A stretch of DNA of 64,000 bases from Candidatus Kryptoniota bacterium (GTDB lineage Bacteria > Bacteroidota > Ignavibacteria > Kryptoniales > JAKASW01), in NCBI GenBank assembly GCA_024641705.1, contig JAHECO010000014.1:25251-89250 (forward strand), read 5' to 3'. A program made the translations under genes and the position numbers. Below, piece by piece: positions 55,782 to 62,589 of this stretch (its first letter is position 1; the number at the start of each line of letters is the position of its first letter). Under the pieces are notes generated by a model. It was not told the origin of the DNA. It was given only the letters and a program-made list of their open reading frames with translations, and did no database searches.

Positions 55782-56888
55782 ATGAGATTCAGGTATTCGA
55801 AGTGGACGGAAAATTCGATGACGGACGAGCAGCGGCTGCAGAACATGGTGTCGCTGTTCAGCTACCTGCTTCTGCAGACCAACGGGGACGCCGAGGAAGC
55901 CCTCGACTGGATGCGGCAGCTCGGACAGGAATACGAACTCTTCGACGAGAACATGAGCCTGGACGACTTCATCGAAAAGCTGAAGGAACTCGGATACATC
56001 GACGACGCGAAGGATGTCATCGTGCTCACGGCCAAGGGTGTCCAGCGGATCAGGGAAGATGCACTGCGCGAGGTGTTTTCGAACCTGAAGAAGAGCCCGG
56101 AAGGCTCGCACGAATCGCCGCATACCGGGCAGGGAGTCGACAGGCTCAGTGAAACCAAGAAGTACACTTTCGGTGACCAGCCGACCAACATCGATCTGAC
56201 ATCCACGCTGAAGAATGCGCTGCAGCACGACACGATCGAGGATTTCAAGCTCAAAGAAGACGACATAGAAGTCTATGAGACCGAGCATCTGACGAACTGT
56301 GCAACCGTGGTCCTGCTCGACATAAGCCACTCGATGATACTTTACGGTGAAGACAGGATTACGCCTGCCAAGCAGGTCTCGCTCTCGCTCGCGGAGCTGA
56401 TAAGGACAAAGTTTCCGAAAGATCACTTGAATATCGTCGTGTTCGGCGATGACGCCAAGGAGATAACTCTGGCGGAGCTCCCCTTCGTCACGGTCGGCCC
56501 TTACCATACAAACACGCTGGCCGCTCTGAGATTGGCCAGGAGCATCCTCCGCCGGAAGGGAAACATCAACAAGCAGGTGTTCCTCGTGACGGACGGGAAA
56601 CCTTCGGCAATATTTGACGACTCCGGGAGACTTTACAGGAATTCGTTCGGCCTCGACCCGAGGATCGTTAACAGGACTCTCGACGAAGCGCTGGCTTGCC
56701 GGAGGGAGAAGGTGGTAATCAGCACGTTCATGGTTGCCCGCGACCCTTACCTGATAAATTTCGTGGAAGAGTTGACGCAGGCAAACAAGGGCAGAGCTTA
56801 TTACTCTTCTCTGAACAAGTTGGGGGAGTACATCTTCGTGGATTACATCCGTAATAGAAGGAAGAAGTTCAACAGTTCCTTACCTTGA
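55782..56888 (+). CDS. VWA-domain protein, partner of the AAA+ ATPase
   Basis: A 368-residue protein with an N-terminal helical part (about 15-115, RYSKWTENS start) and a C-terminal von Willebrand A domain (about 165-350). The MIDAS motif is complete: DISHS, a Thr in the TNTLAALR region, and the D in LVTDGKPS. This is the usual ChlD/CoxE-like partner of ChlI/MoxR ATPases. GAGG lies eight bases before the ATG. A 128-base gap without a gene separates it from the MBL gene. Confidence 0.85.
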   Translation: MRFRYSKWTENSMTDEQRLQNMVSLFSYLLLQTNGDAEEALDWMRQLGQEYELFDENMSLDDFIEKLKELGYIDDAKDVIVLTAKGVQRIREDALREVFSNLKKSPEGSHESPHTGQGVDRLSETKKYTFGDQPTNIDLTSTLKNALQHDTIEDFKLKEDDIEVYETEHLTNCATVVLLDISHSMILYGEDRITPAKQVSLSLAELIRTKFPKDHLNIVVFGDDAKEITLAELPFVTVGPYHTNTLAALRLARSILRRKGNINKQVFLVTDGKPSAIFDDSGRLYRNSFGLDPRIVNRTLDEALACRREKVVISTFMVARDPYLINFVEELTQANKGRAYYSSLNKLGEYIFVDYIRNRRKKFNSSLP

Positions 56889-56996
56889 AGAACTGAATCC
56901 TTTGGGGTACCTGAATCACACAAACTGAACCGCTGACTTCGGGGTCATTGCATCCCACGACCTAACTCTATCGCGGACAATCCTACCTGGCAATTT

Positions 56997-58310
56997 CTAT
57001 CGTATCGCAGGGCTGGAGGCATATGAAATTGTCATTAACGCATACGGTGAGTAGCCAACGTTCTGAACGCTCGTATAGTACACACGGTACTCTTCGGGCG
57101 TCCGGACCAGGCAGGGATAATCTATCTCGAGAAGGTTTCTGCCCGTCTGGCTTATCGTATAGACGGGCTGTGACGAACGCTTCGTCCAGTTCAGACCGTC
57201 GTTCGAATATGCGATTCCGTACGCGGACCTGTTCGAGTTCATGTACAGCATGACAAATTGACTGTCATCATATATTACGGACGGATATGTGACTCCTGCT
57301 CCTTCCCAGCCCGCCGTGGCCGACAGAACCGGATTACCCGAATACTCTGTCCAATGTATCCCATCCGGGGAGGTCGCCACGTTTACCACCCACGCGTCGT
57401 AGTTGTAGACCGGAGAAGAATTGTAGTACAGATAGTAGGTACCGTTAACCTTAAGTACCGAGTTGGCACCTAGGTGATAATTGAGGGAGTCCGGCGTCAA
57501 AACCGGAACCGGGTACTTCTGCCAGCTTATCCCATCGGCTGACGTCGCCAGACCGACCGAAGATTGTCCGTATGAGGAGCGTATGGCGTTGTAGTACATT
57601 CTGTAAAGACTCCCGTCTTTCATGACCGCCCCGCTCGCTATGAAGTAGCCGTAGTCCCAGTAGACACTGTCGGTCGTGTTGAGGATGGGGAGAGAAGTCT
57701 TGTTCGTCCAGTTGACACCGTCATTCGACTCCGCGTACCACAGGCTTGTCGCGTAAGGCGAGTAACTTGCCATGTACCACATCTTGTACATCCCGTTGTC
57801 GAGAATCACTTTTGCCTCGGAGATGTTAGCCGGGTTGGAGGGGTTCTGCGCGGGAGTGAAGACGGGGTTCGACAGGTAGTCAGTGAACAGGAGCTGGCCG
57901 CTTCCCCAATTAACGGTTATTTCCACATTCCCGGTTGCCGGCTGAAGCGTGAGAGATACCTGCGTCGTCACGCCGCCGCTGACCATCACGTCCGTGCTGC
58001 CGGAGTAAAGGACATAGCCGCCGTTGTCGAGGGCGTCGACTCTCAGGTGCCACTGGCCGACCGGAATGTCCGTCATGGTGATGCTCGCGCTCGAGTCGTA
58101 CACAAGGCTAAGGCTCGCTTTGAGCGTGTCATAGCCGCTCCTGCTCAGATACGCGTTTATGGTAGTCACGCCCGAAGGGGCGGTTGCCTTATCCAGTCTT
58201 AACGAAAGGGACCCTTGACCGCCATAACTCGGAGATACCGGAGAATTTTGCGTACAGCTGTTCAACAAAGGAACAACCAATGCGAGAAGGATTACCGCCA
58301 ACTTCTTCAT
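56997..58310 (-). CDS. Lipoprotein with five-bladed beta-propeller (GH43/GH32/GH130-like) domain
   Basis: A 437-residue lipoprotein (lipobox LLNSC near 19). Residues about 30-130 look like a small beta-sandwich (SLSLRLDKATAP, GQWHLRVDALDNGG). The rest has repeated blades with the pattern YxMWYxA...LWYAESxDGVNW, seen five times, typical of the glycosidase clan with five-bladed propellers. Catalytic acids cannot be picked with certainty, so it may be a sugar-binding or non-catalytic protein. No sugar-use genes are beside it. Confidence 0.65.
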   Translation of the reverse strand: MKKLAVILLALVVPLLNSCTQNSPVSPSYGGQGSLSLRLDKATAPSGVTTINAYLSRSGYDTLKASLSLVYDSSASITMTDIPVGQWHLRVDALDNGGYVLYSGSTDVMVSGGVTTQVSLTLQPATGNVEITVNWGSGQLLFTDYLSNPVFTPAQNPSNPANISEAKVILDNGMYKMWYMASYSPYATSLWYAESNDGVNWTNKTSLPILNTTDSVYWDYGYFIASGAVMKDGSLYRMYYNAIRSSYGQSSVGLATSADGISWQKYPVPVLTPDSLNYHLGANSVLKVNGTYYLYYNSSPVYNYDAWVVNVATSPDGIHWTEYSGNPVLSATAGWEGAGVTYPSVIYDDSQFVMLYMNSNRSAYGIAYSNDGLNWTKRSSQPVYTISQTGRNLLEIDYPCLVRTPEEYRVYYTSVQNVGYSPYALMTISYASSPAIR

Positions 58311-58343
58311 TTCATGCTCCCGGTTTTTCCCACTTGTATAAGT

Positions 58344-58613
58344 TTAGAGAATTCCCAATTTGAAAGCAAGTCCAGCCTTTTTAGAGTGTGCGGATGTCCT
58401 GTTCAGTTCGGGTGGTTCTATGTCTGTTCCATCCCAGAGCTCTTCCGCCCCTTGGAGGAATTGTCTGGTATGGATTGGCTGACGCGGAATGCCTGATTCC
58501 ATTGATTTGGTTTCGTCGGAGTTGTGTACTGACGTTCGGTCACCAAGATTCTGAGTACTCGCCGCATAAATACTACCCGTCTTACATCTTTGCAGAATAT
58601 ATACCGTGTACAT
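58344..58613 (-). pseudogene. Decayed second copy of the GIY-YIG ORF
   Basis: The frame begins MYTVYILQRCKTGS, as in the intact copy at 58680-58931, and stays similar through about residue 55 (STQNLGDRTSVHNSDETKS). The YIG tyrosine-glycine pair is lost (IYAAS) and the second half departs from the family, so the nuclease is dead. The DNA around it repeats the intact unit, including its start just after a tRNA-like sequence. It is the downstream half of a tandem duplication. Confidence 0.75.
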
Positions 58614-58619
58614 CGGTTG

Positions 58620-58707
58620 TCGGGGCGGTGTCCGCCGAAGGCGGAGAACCCACGACCTTGGCGCGAGACGCGCCACGCTCTAACCGTGGTGATTGCGGTC
58701 GAGCCCC
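58620..58707 (-). other. tRNA-Pro-derived sequence without anticodon
   Basis: On the minus strand GGGGC and GCCCC ends, GCTC/GAGC D-stem bases and the GGTCGTGGGTTC core of the tRNA-Pro at 58938-59012 are kept. The anticodon arm is replaced by a perfect hairpin (TGGCGCG, TCT, CGCGCCA) and the T arm contains another (TCCGCC, TTCG, GGCGGA). It cannot decode. The stop codon of the intact GIY-YIG ORF lies in its D-loop portion, and the decayed ORF starts six bases after its 3' end. Confidence 0.6.
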
Positions 58708-58931
58708 TTCAGGTATCTTTCCGCACCACGTGCCTTTATCTTGCCTTCTTTCCTGATGGCGTCAGCGTGTGTGGGAAATTCCTCGAAATGAACCAATTGC
58801 CAGGGAATGCCGGATCTTGTGGATTTGGTTTCGCCAGAGTTGTGTACTGCCAAGCGATTGTCCAAATCCTGAGTGCTACCCGTATAGTACCCACCCGTTT
58901 TCTTACTCTGCAGAATATATACCGTGTACAT
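58680..58931 (-). CDS. Small GIY-YIG endonuclease-domain protein next to tRNA-Pro
   Basis: An 83-residue single GIY-YIG (URI) domain. The two strands read YTVYIL and YYTGST, with the DLDNRLAVHNSG helix holding the catalytic Arg, and AIRKEGKIKARG holding the metal-binding Glu. Glycines differ slightly from consensus but the tyrosines, Arg and Glu are kept, so it may be active. The ATG is only six bases downstream of the tRNA-Pro 3' end and no Shine-Dalgarno sequence fits between, so the ORF is probably translated from the tRNA transcript after tRNA 3' processing. Its role (homing, repair or selfish) is unknown. Confidence 0.75.
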   Translation of the reverse strand: MYTVYILQSKKTGGYYTGSTQDLDNRLAVHNSGETKSTRSGIPWQLVHFEEFPTHADAIRKEGKIKARGAERYLKGLDRNHHG

Positions 58932-58937
58932 CGGTTG

Positions 58938-59012
58938 TCGGGGCGGTGGGATTCGAACCCACGACCTCTTGGTCCCGAACCAAGCGCTCTAACCGGGCTG
59001 AGCCACGCCCCG
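58938..59012 (-). tRNA. tRNA-Pro (anticodon CGG)
   Basis: A 75-base cloverleaf: acceptor CGGGGCG/CGCCCCG, D-stem GCTC/GAGC, anticodon stem CTTGG/CCAAG with loop TTCGGGA (anticodon CGG), T-stem GTGGG/CCCAC with loop TTCGAAT, discriminator A. CCA is not encoded. Spurious reading frames across it should be ignored. Confidence 0.95.
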
Positions 59013-59080
59013 TTGTACGACCTAATATAATCCACGACGGCTTCAACAAAAAGAGAAATCCTGAAGATCGTTCTCATCTT

Positions 59081-59109
59081 TTGACTTTTGCCCTTTGACT
59101 TTTGATATT
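59081..59109 (+). promoter_or_regulatory. Promoter of the DUF167 gene, leaderless layout
   Basis: TTGACT (59081-59086), 17 bases, GATATT (59104-59109). The predicted start falls on the GTG at 59116. A second TTGACT at 59095 is part of a short direct repeat of CTTTTGACTTTTG. Confidence 0.5.
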
Positions 59110-59115
59110 ATCCCC

Positions 59116-59337
59116 GTGTATCTGAAAGTCAAAGTCCATCCGAACGCAAAGAAGAACGAAGTAGTGACGAAAGCTGAGGACAGCTTTGAGGTTCACGTCA
59201 GAGCTAAGCCGGTAGAGGGAAGGGCAAATGATGCGGTCCTCGATCTGCTCAGTGCGTTCCTCGGCATACCACGAAATAGACTCCGACTTATTCGCGGCTC
59301 AACGTCGCGTAACAAGATCGTGGAAAGAATAGACTAG
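59116..59337 (+). CDS. DUF167/YggU family protein
   Basis: A protein of about 73 residues with the DUF167 signature: VKVHPNAKKNEV at the start, FEVHVRAKPVEGRANDAVLDLLS in the middle and RLIRGSTSRNKIVE at the end. The family is small, widespread and of unknown function. GTG 59116 is taken as start because the frame's homology starts there and the promoter puts the transcription start on it; a TTG at 59095 would lie in the promoter. The 59338-59484 stretch after it shows nothing recognisable. Confidence 0.8.
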   Translation: MYLKVKVHPNAKKNEVVTKAEDSFEVHVRAKPVEGRANDAVLDLLSAFLGIPRNRLRLIRGSTSRNKIVERID

Positions 59338-59484
59338 CGTCCCGGTAAGGTGGAACAAATCAACGTCATTGTTATTGGCTTTGTGCCTGTGTCCCTTTGT
59401 ACCTCTGCGTCTGCACCGTGCTTCTCTTTCGTACTCCCCAGGATTCCGGTTATGAATTATGACGCCCTCAAACTAAATTGATTC

Positions 59485-60078
59485 GTGAAACAGAGAGCAG
59501 CCCGCACAATCTCTTATATTCTTATGCCGACAACATTTGCACTTGTCGCTTTCATGCTCCTTGCTTTTCTAACGCGTCAGGGTGCGAACAATATGTCGGT
59601 CGCAGTGGTCTCGGTGTTCTTTGGGGCGGCACTCCCCTTCGCGTACCTGCTTCTGCTCCTGCGAAGAGAGAAGGTGACCCACATTGATGTACCGCTCCGG
59701 CAGCAGCGGACCGTACCTTACCTTATATCGGTCGTGATTTATATGGCCGGGTTTGCGGTGCTCTACCTGATGGGCGCTTCGGTGACGGTATATGCGTTGA
59801 TGTTTTGCTATGCCACGAACACGTTCGTCATATCTCTTGTCAATACACAATGGAAAATCAGTGCGCATGCGATGGGGGCGGCGGGTCCGCTGACCGCTCT
59901 CGCGCTTACTTTCGGTTGGCAGATACTGCCGTTCTTCGTGGTCGTTGCAGTCGTCGCCTGGGCGAGAGTTGAACTGAGAGCCCACACGAGGGCGCAGGTG
60001 ACTGCCGGCGCGTTGCTGGGCGTAGCTCTCACTGCGGTCCAGGTTGAAGCTCTGTACAGAATTGCGGGGACCAGGTAG
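59485..60078 (+). CDS. PAP2-like membrane protein
   Basis: A 197-residue membrane protein with about six helices. The segments KISAHAMGAAGPLTAL and RVELRAHTRAQVTAGALLGVALT resemble the C-terminal motifs of phosphatidic-acid phosphatase type 2 proteins (S-x-H and R-x5-H-x3-D), but the final acidic residue is Gln/Ala here and the first motif (KX6RP) is absent. So it is perhaps a non-catalytic relative or one with another activity. The start is GTG 59485. It overlaps polX by one base. Confidence 0.6.
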   Translation: MKQRAARTISYILMPTTFALVAFMLLAFLTRQGANNMSVAVVSVFFGAALPFAYLLLLLRREKVTHIDVPLRQQRTVPYLISVVIYMAGFAVLYLMGASVTVYALMFCYATNTFVISLVNTQWKISAHAMGAAGPLTALALTFGWQILPFFVVVAVVAWARVELRAHTRAQVTAGALLGVALTAVQVEALYRIAGTR

Positions 60079-61802
60079 TGGACAAGAAAGAAATAATCGG
60101 CGTATTGGAAGAAATCTCTTCTCTCCTCGAGCTGAAGGGGGAAGACAAGTTCAAAATCAGCGCCTACTCGCGCGCGGCCCGGTCGATTGCCCAATCGACT
60201 TCAGATGTCATAGTTCTCATTAAAAAGGGAGAGGCGAAGAAGATCCCGGGAGTAGGCGATGCCTTGTCGAAAAAGCTTACTGAATTGGTAGAGACAGGCA
60301 AGCTTGCATTTCTTGACGATCTTCGCAAATCGCTGCCCGAAGGCCTTCCGCAGTTATTCAGTATACAGGGGCTCGGTCCGAACAAGGTCCGCACGCTCTA
60401 TGAACAGCTCGACATAAAGTCGATTGCGGAGCTCGAGTATGCCTGTAACGAAAACCGCCTGGTAACGCTGAAAGGGTTCGGACAGAAAACGCAGGATAAA
60501 GTTCTTTCCGCAATAAGGAAGCTCAAAGCCGATAGCGAGTATCACCTGCTGGATGTCGTTCATGAGACTGCGACGGTCATTGCCGGCATGCTTGAGAAGC
60601 TGTCGGGGGCGGAGCGCTACCAGTTTACAGGGAGCTACAGGCGCAGAAGGGAAATCATCCGCGACATCGACTGCGTGATCAAGTTCAAGTCCGGCGAGCG
60701 GGACAAGTTGTTCGCGGCACTCAAGAAACTCAGGGGCGTGAAGAAAGTGGTCGATGTCCAGAACGACCTGGTCTCGGTGGTCTGGGAAAACGGTATACCG
60801 GTCGAATTCATAATAGTGAACAAGGCGGAGTATCCGTTCGCGGTGCTCCACTCCAGCGGGAGCAAGGATTTCTTTGCCGGCCTGAGAGAATACGCCTCCT
60901 CCCGCGGGTACAACCTCGGCGTCCGTGAGCTGAAGAAAGGGAGAGACAAGATCCATTTCGAGTCGGAAGAAGAGATTTTCGGCGAGATGGGCTTGCAATA
61001 CGTGCCCCCGGAACTGAGGGAGACCGAGGAAGCTGTCACGGCAGCATCGAAAGGCGAGATACCGGAGCTGGTGAAAGAGGAGGATATTCTGGGCCTCTTC
61101 CACGTCCACACGAACTGGAGCGACGGGGCGGAGCCACTCGAAGACATGATCGCCGCAGCGCGTAAACTCGGCCTGCGGTACTTCGGGCTCAGCGATCACA
61201 GCAAGACAGCTTTCTACGCGAACGGCCTCGATGAGAAGAGGCTGAAGGAGCAGGGACAGCTTGTCGACAAGATCAACGCCGGTCTCACAGATTTCCACGT
61301 CTTCAAAGGGAGTGAAGTAGACATTCTTGCAGACGGCAGACTGGATTTCGGCGATGCCGTCCTGAAAAGTCTCGACTTCTCCGTCGGGTCGGTGCACAGC
61401 AGGCTCAGCATGAATAAGGAAGAGGCCACCAAGAGATTGACGGCGGCGCTGAAGAATCCGTACATGACTTTCCTGGGACATATGACGGGCCGTCTCCTTC
61501 TCGGCAGGAGCGGTTACGAAGTCGACATGGATGAGATCATCAAGACTGCAGTACGGAACAAGAAGGTTATTGAGATCAACGCAAATCCTCACCGTCTCGA
61601 TATGGACTGGAGGTTCCTTAAGAAAGCGAAGGAGGCTGGAATCAAGTTCTCCATTAACCCCGACGCCCACTCGGTGGACGGACTCTCGGATTACAGATAC
61701 GGACTCTCGATCGCGCGGAAAGGCTGGCTGACAAAGGACGACCTGCTGAATACGATGGACACTGAACAGGTGAAGAAGTTCCTCAGGAATGCCAAAAGTT
61801 AG
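60078..61802 (+). CDS. polX: DNA polymerase X family protein with PHP domain
   Basis: A 574-residue PolX: an 8-kDa-like helix-hairpin-helix region (KIPGVGDALSKKL, IQGLGPNKVRTLYEQL), a polymerase X core and a C-terminal PHP nuclease (about 335-570; HVHTNWSDG, GLSDHSK, GSEVDIL, SVHSRL, DAHSVDGL). The nucleotidyl-transfer motif is GSYRRRREIIRDIDCVI with the first two aspartates. The third catalytic Asp of pol beta seems to be Glu (PVEFIIVN), see findings. It is for base-excision or gap repair. The GTG start overlaps the previous stop by one base. Confidence 0.9.
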   Translation: MDKKEIIGVLEEISSLLELKGEDKFKISAYSRAARSIAQSTSDVIVLIKKGEAKKIPGVGDALSKKLTELVETGKLAFLDDLRKSLPEGLPQLFSIQGLGPNKVRTLYEQLDIKSIAELEYACNENRLVTLKGFGQKTQDKVLSAIRKLKADSEYHLLDVVHETATVIAGMLEKLSGAERYQFTGSYRRRREIIRDIDCVIKFKSGERDKLFAALKKLRGVKKVVDVQNDLVSVVWENGIPVEFIIVNKAEYPFAVLHSSGSKDFFAGLREYASSRGYNLGVRELKKGRDKIHFESEEEIFGEMGLQYVPPELRETEEAVTAASKGEIPELVKEEDILGLFHVHTNWSDGAEPLEDMIAAARKLGLRYFGLSDHSKTAFYANGLDEKRLKEQGQLVDKINAGLTDFHVFKGSEVDILADGRLDFGDAVLKSLDFSVGSVHSRLSMNKEEATKRLTAALKNPYMTFLGHMTGRLLLGRSGYEVDMDEIIKTAVRNKKVIEINANPHRLDMDWRFLKKAKEAGIKFSINPDAHSVDGLSDYRYGLSIARKGWLTKDDLLNTMDTEQVKKFLRNAKS

Positions 61803-62076
61803 GTTCGTCCCGCTCAACAGGACTGTCGAAATAAAGAAGGGCGAGACGCTTTTCAAGGCCGCCCGGGTCAACGGCATCCCCCTCGGTAGCTCGTGCAGAG
61901 GCGACTGCGTCTGCGGCTGGTGCAAGGTCGAAATTGTCGATGGGATGGAGAACCTCTCCCAGCCTGAAGAATGCGAGCAGAAGCTTATGAGAACGGGAAA
62001 TTACCGCAAACACGAGAGGGTCGCCTGCAGCACGAGAGTATTCGGTGATGTGAGCATAACGACGGGATACTGGTAG
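61789..62076 (+). CDS. 2Fe-2S ferredoxin (plant/adrenodoxin-type fold)
   Basis: A 95-residue ferredoxin with cluster ligands in SCRGDCVCGWC (C-x5-C-x2-C, with an extra cysteine) and a fourth cysteine in RVACST about 35 residues later. The ETLFKAARVNGIPL helix is the usual lead-in. The first 14 bases overlap the end of polX. A neighbour also encodes a 2Fe-2S protein. The redox partners are unknown. Confidence 0.88.
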   Translation: MPKVRFVPLNRTVEIKKGETLFKAARVNGIPLGSSCRGDCVCGWCKVEIVDGMENLSQPEECEQKLMRTGNYRKHERVACSTRVFGDVSITTGYW

Positions 62077-62094
62077 GAATAAGAATTTAGAAGA

Positions 62095-62475
62095 ATGAGG
62101 TACGAGCGACACATATTCATTTGCACGAACAGAAGAGATGAAGACGACCCAAAGGGATCGTGCGCCCAGAAGGGAAGTGAGGAGATACGCGCGCTATTTA
62201 AGAAGGAACTCCACGCGCGCGGTCTGAAAGCCAGGGTGAGGGCCAACAAGGCCGGCTGCCTCGATGTCTGTGAACACGGGCCGAACGTGGTGATTTATCC
62301 CGAGGGCGTGTGGTACAGTCATGTGACCAAAGAAGATGTGGCGGAAATTATAGAGCGGCATATAATCGCGGGGCAAGTCGTTGAGCGGTTGTTGCTGGAT
62401 GATCCGAGGTACAAGCCGGATAAGCCGGTTTACACTAAGTTGGGCGAAGAGGATCTGAAGACTCCTCGGGGCTGA
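62095..62475 (+). CDS. Thioredoxin-fold 2Fe-2S ferredoxin
   Basis: A 126-residue protein of the thioredoxin-like ferredoxin (Shethna/NuoE-like) type. The four cysteines are at C10 (FICTNRR), C23 (GSCAQKGS), C55 and C59 (AGCLDVCEHGPNVVIYP), the usual spacing, and the KGSEEIRALFKKEL helix and WYSHVTKEDVAEIIERHI end match. It follows the plant-type ferredoxin by 18 bases, so the two may work together. Confidence 0.88.
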   Translation: MRYERHIFICTNRRDEDDPKGSCAQKGSEEIRALFKKELHARGLKARVRANKAGCLDVCEHGPNVVIYPEGVWYSHVTKEDVAEIIERHIIAGQVVERLLLDDPRYKPDKPVYTKLGEEDLKTPRG

Positions 62476-62532
62476 GGGGCTGAATAAAGGGCTTGCATTG
62501 ATTCATTCCCGGAATTAGAATTTCTCGTCAGG

Positions 62533-62550
62533 GGAAGTGTGTACACTTCC
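62533..62550 (+). promoter_or_regulatory. 18-base inverted repeat upstream of the serpin gene
   Basis: GGAAGTGT, GT, ACACTTCC is a perfect 8-base inverted repeat with a two-base centre, 39 bases before the serpin ATG. No T run follows, so an operator is more likely than a terminator. Which protein would bind is not visible. Confidence 0.45.
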
Positions 62551-62589
62551 GGAAATATGAGAATCGTGCAACATTAAAAAGGGGGTTGT

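Noticed and set aside
58590..59098. Forward frames across the tRNA region containing GFEPTTSW- or RWDSNPRP-like strings
   Set aside because: These strings are the well-known false translations of tRNA genes, here of tRNA-Pro.
60354..61925. 523-codon minus-strand frame opposite polX
   Set aside because: A shadow of polX; no recognisable domain or start signal.
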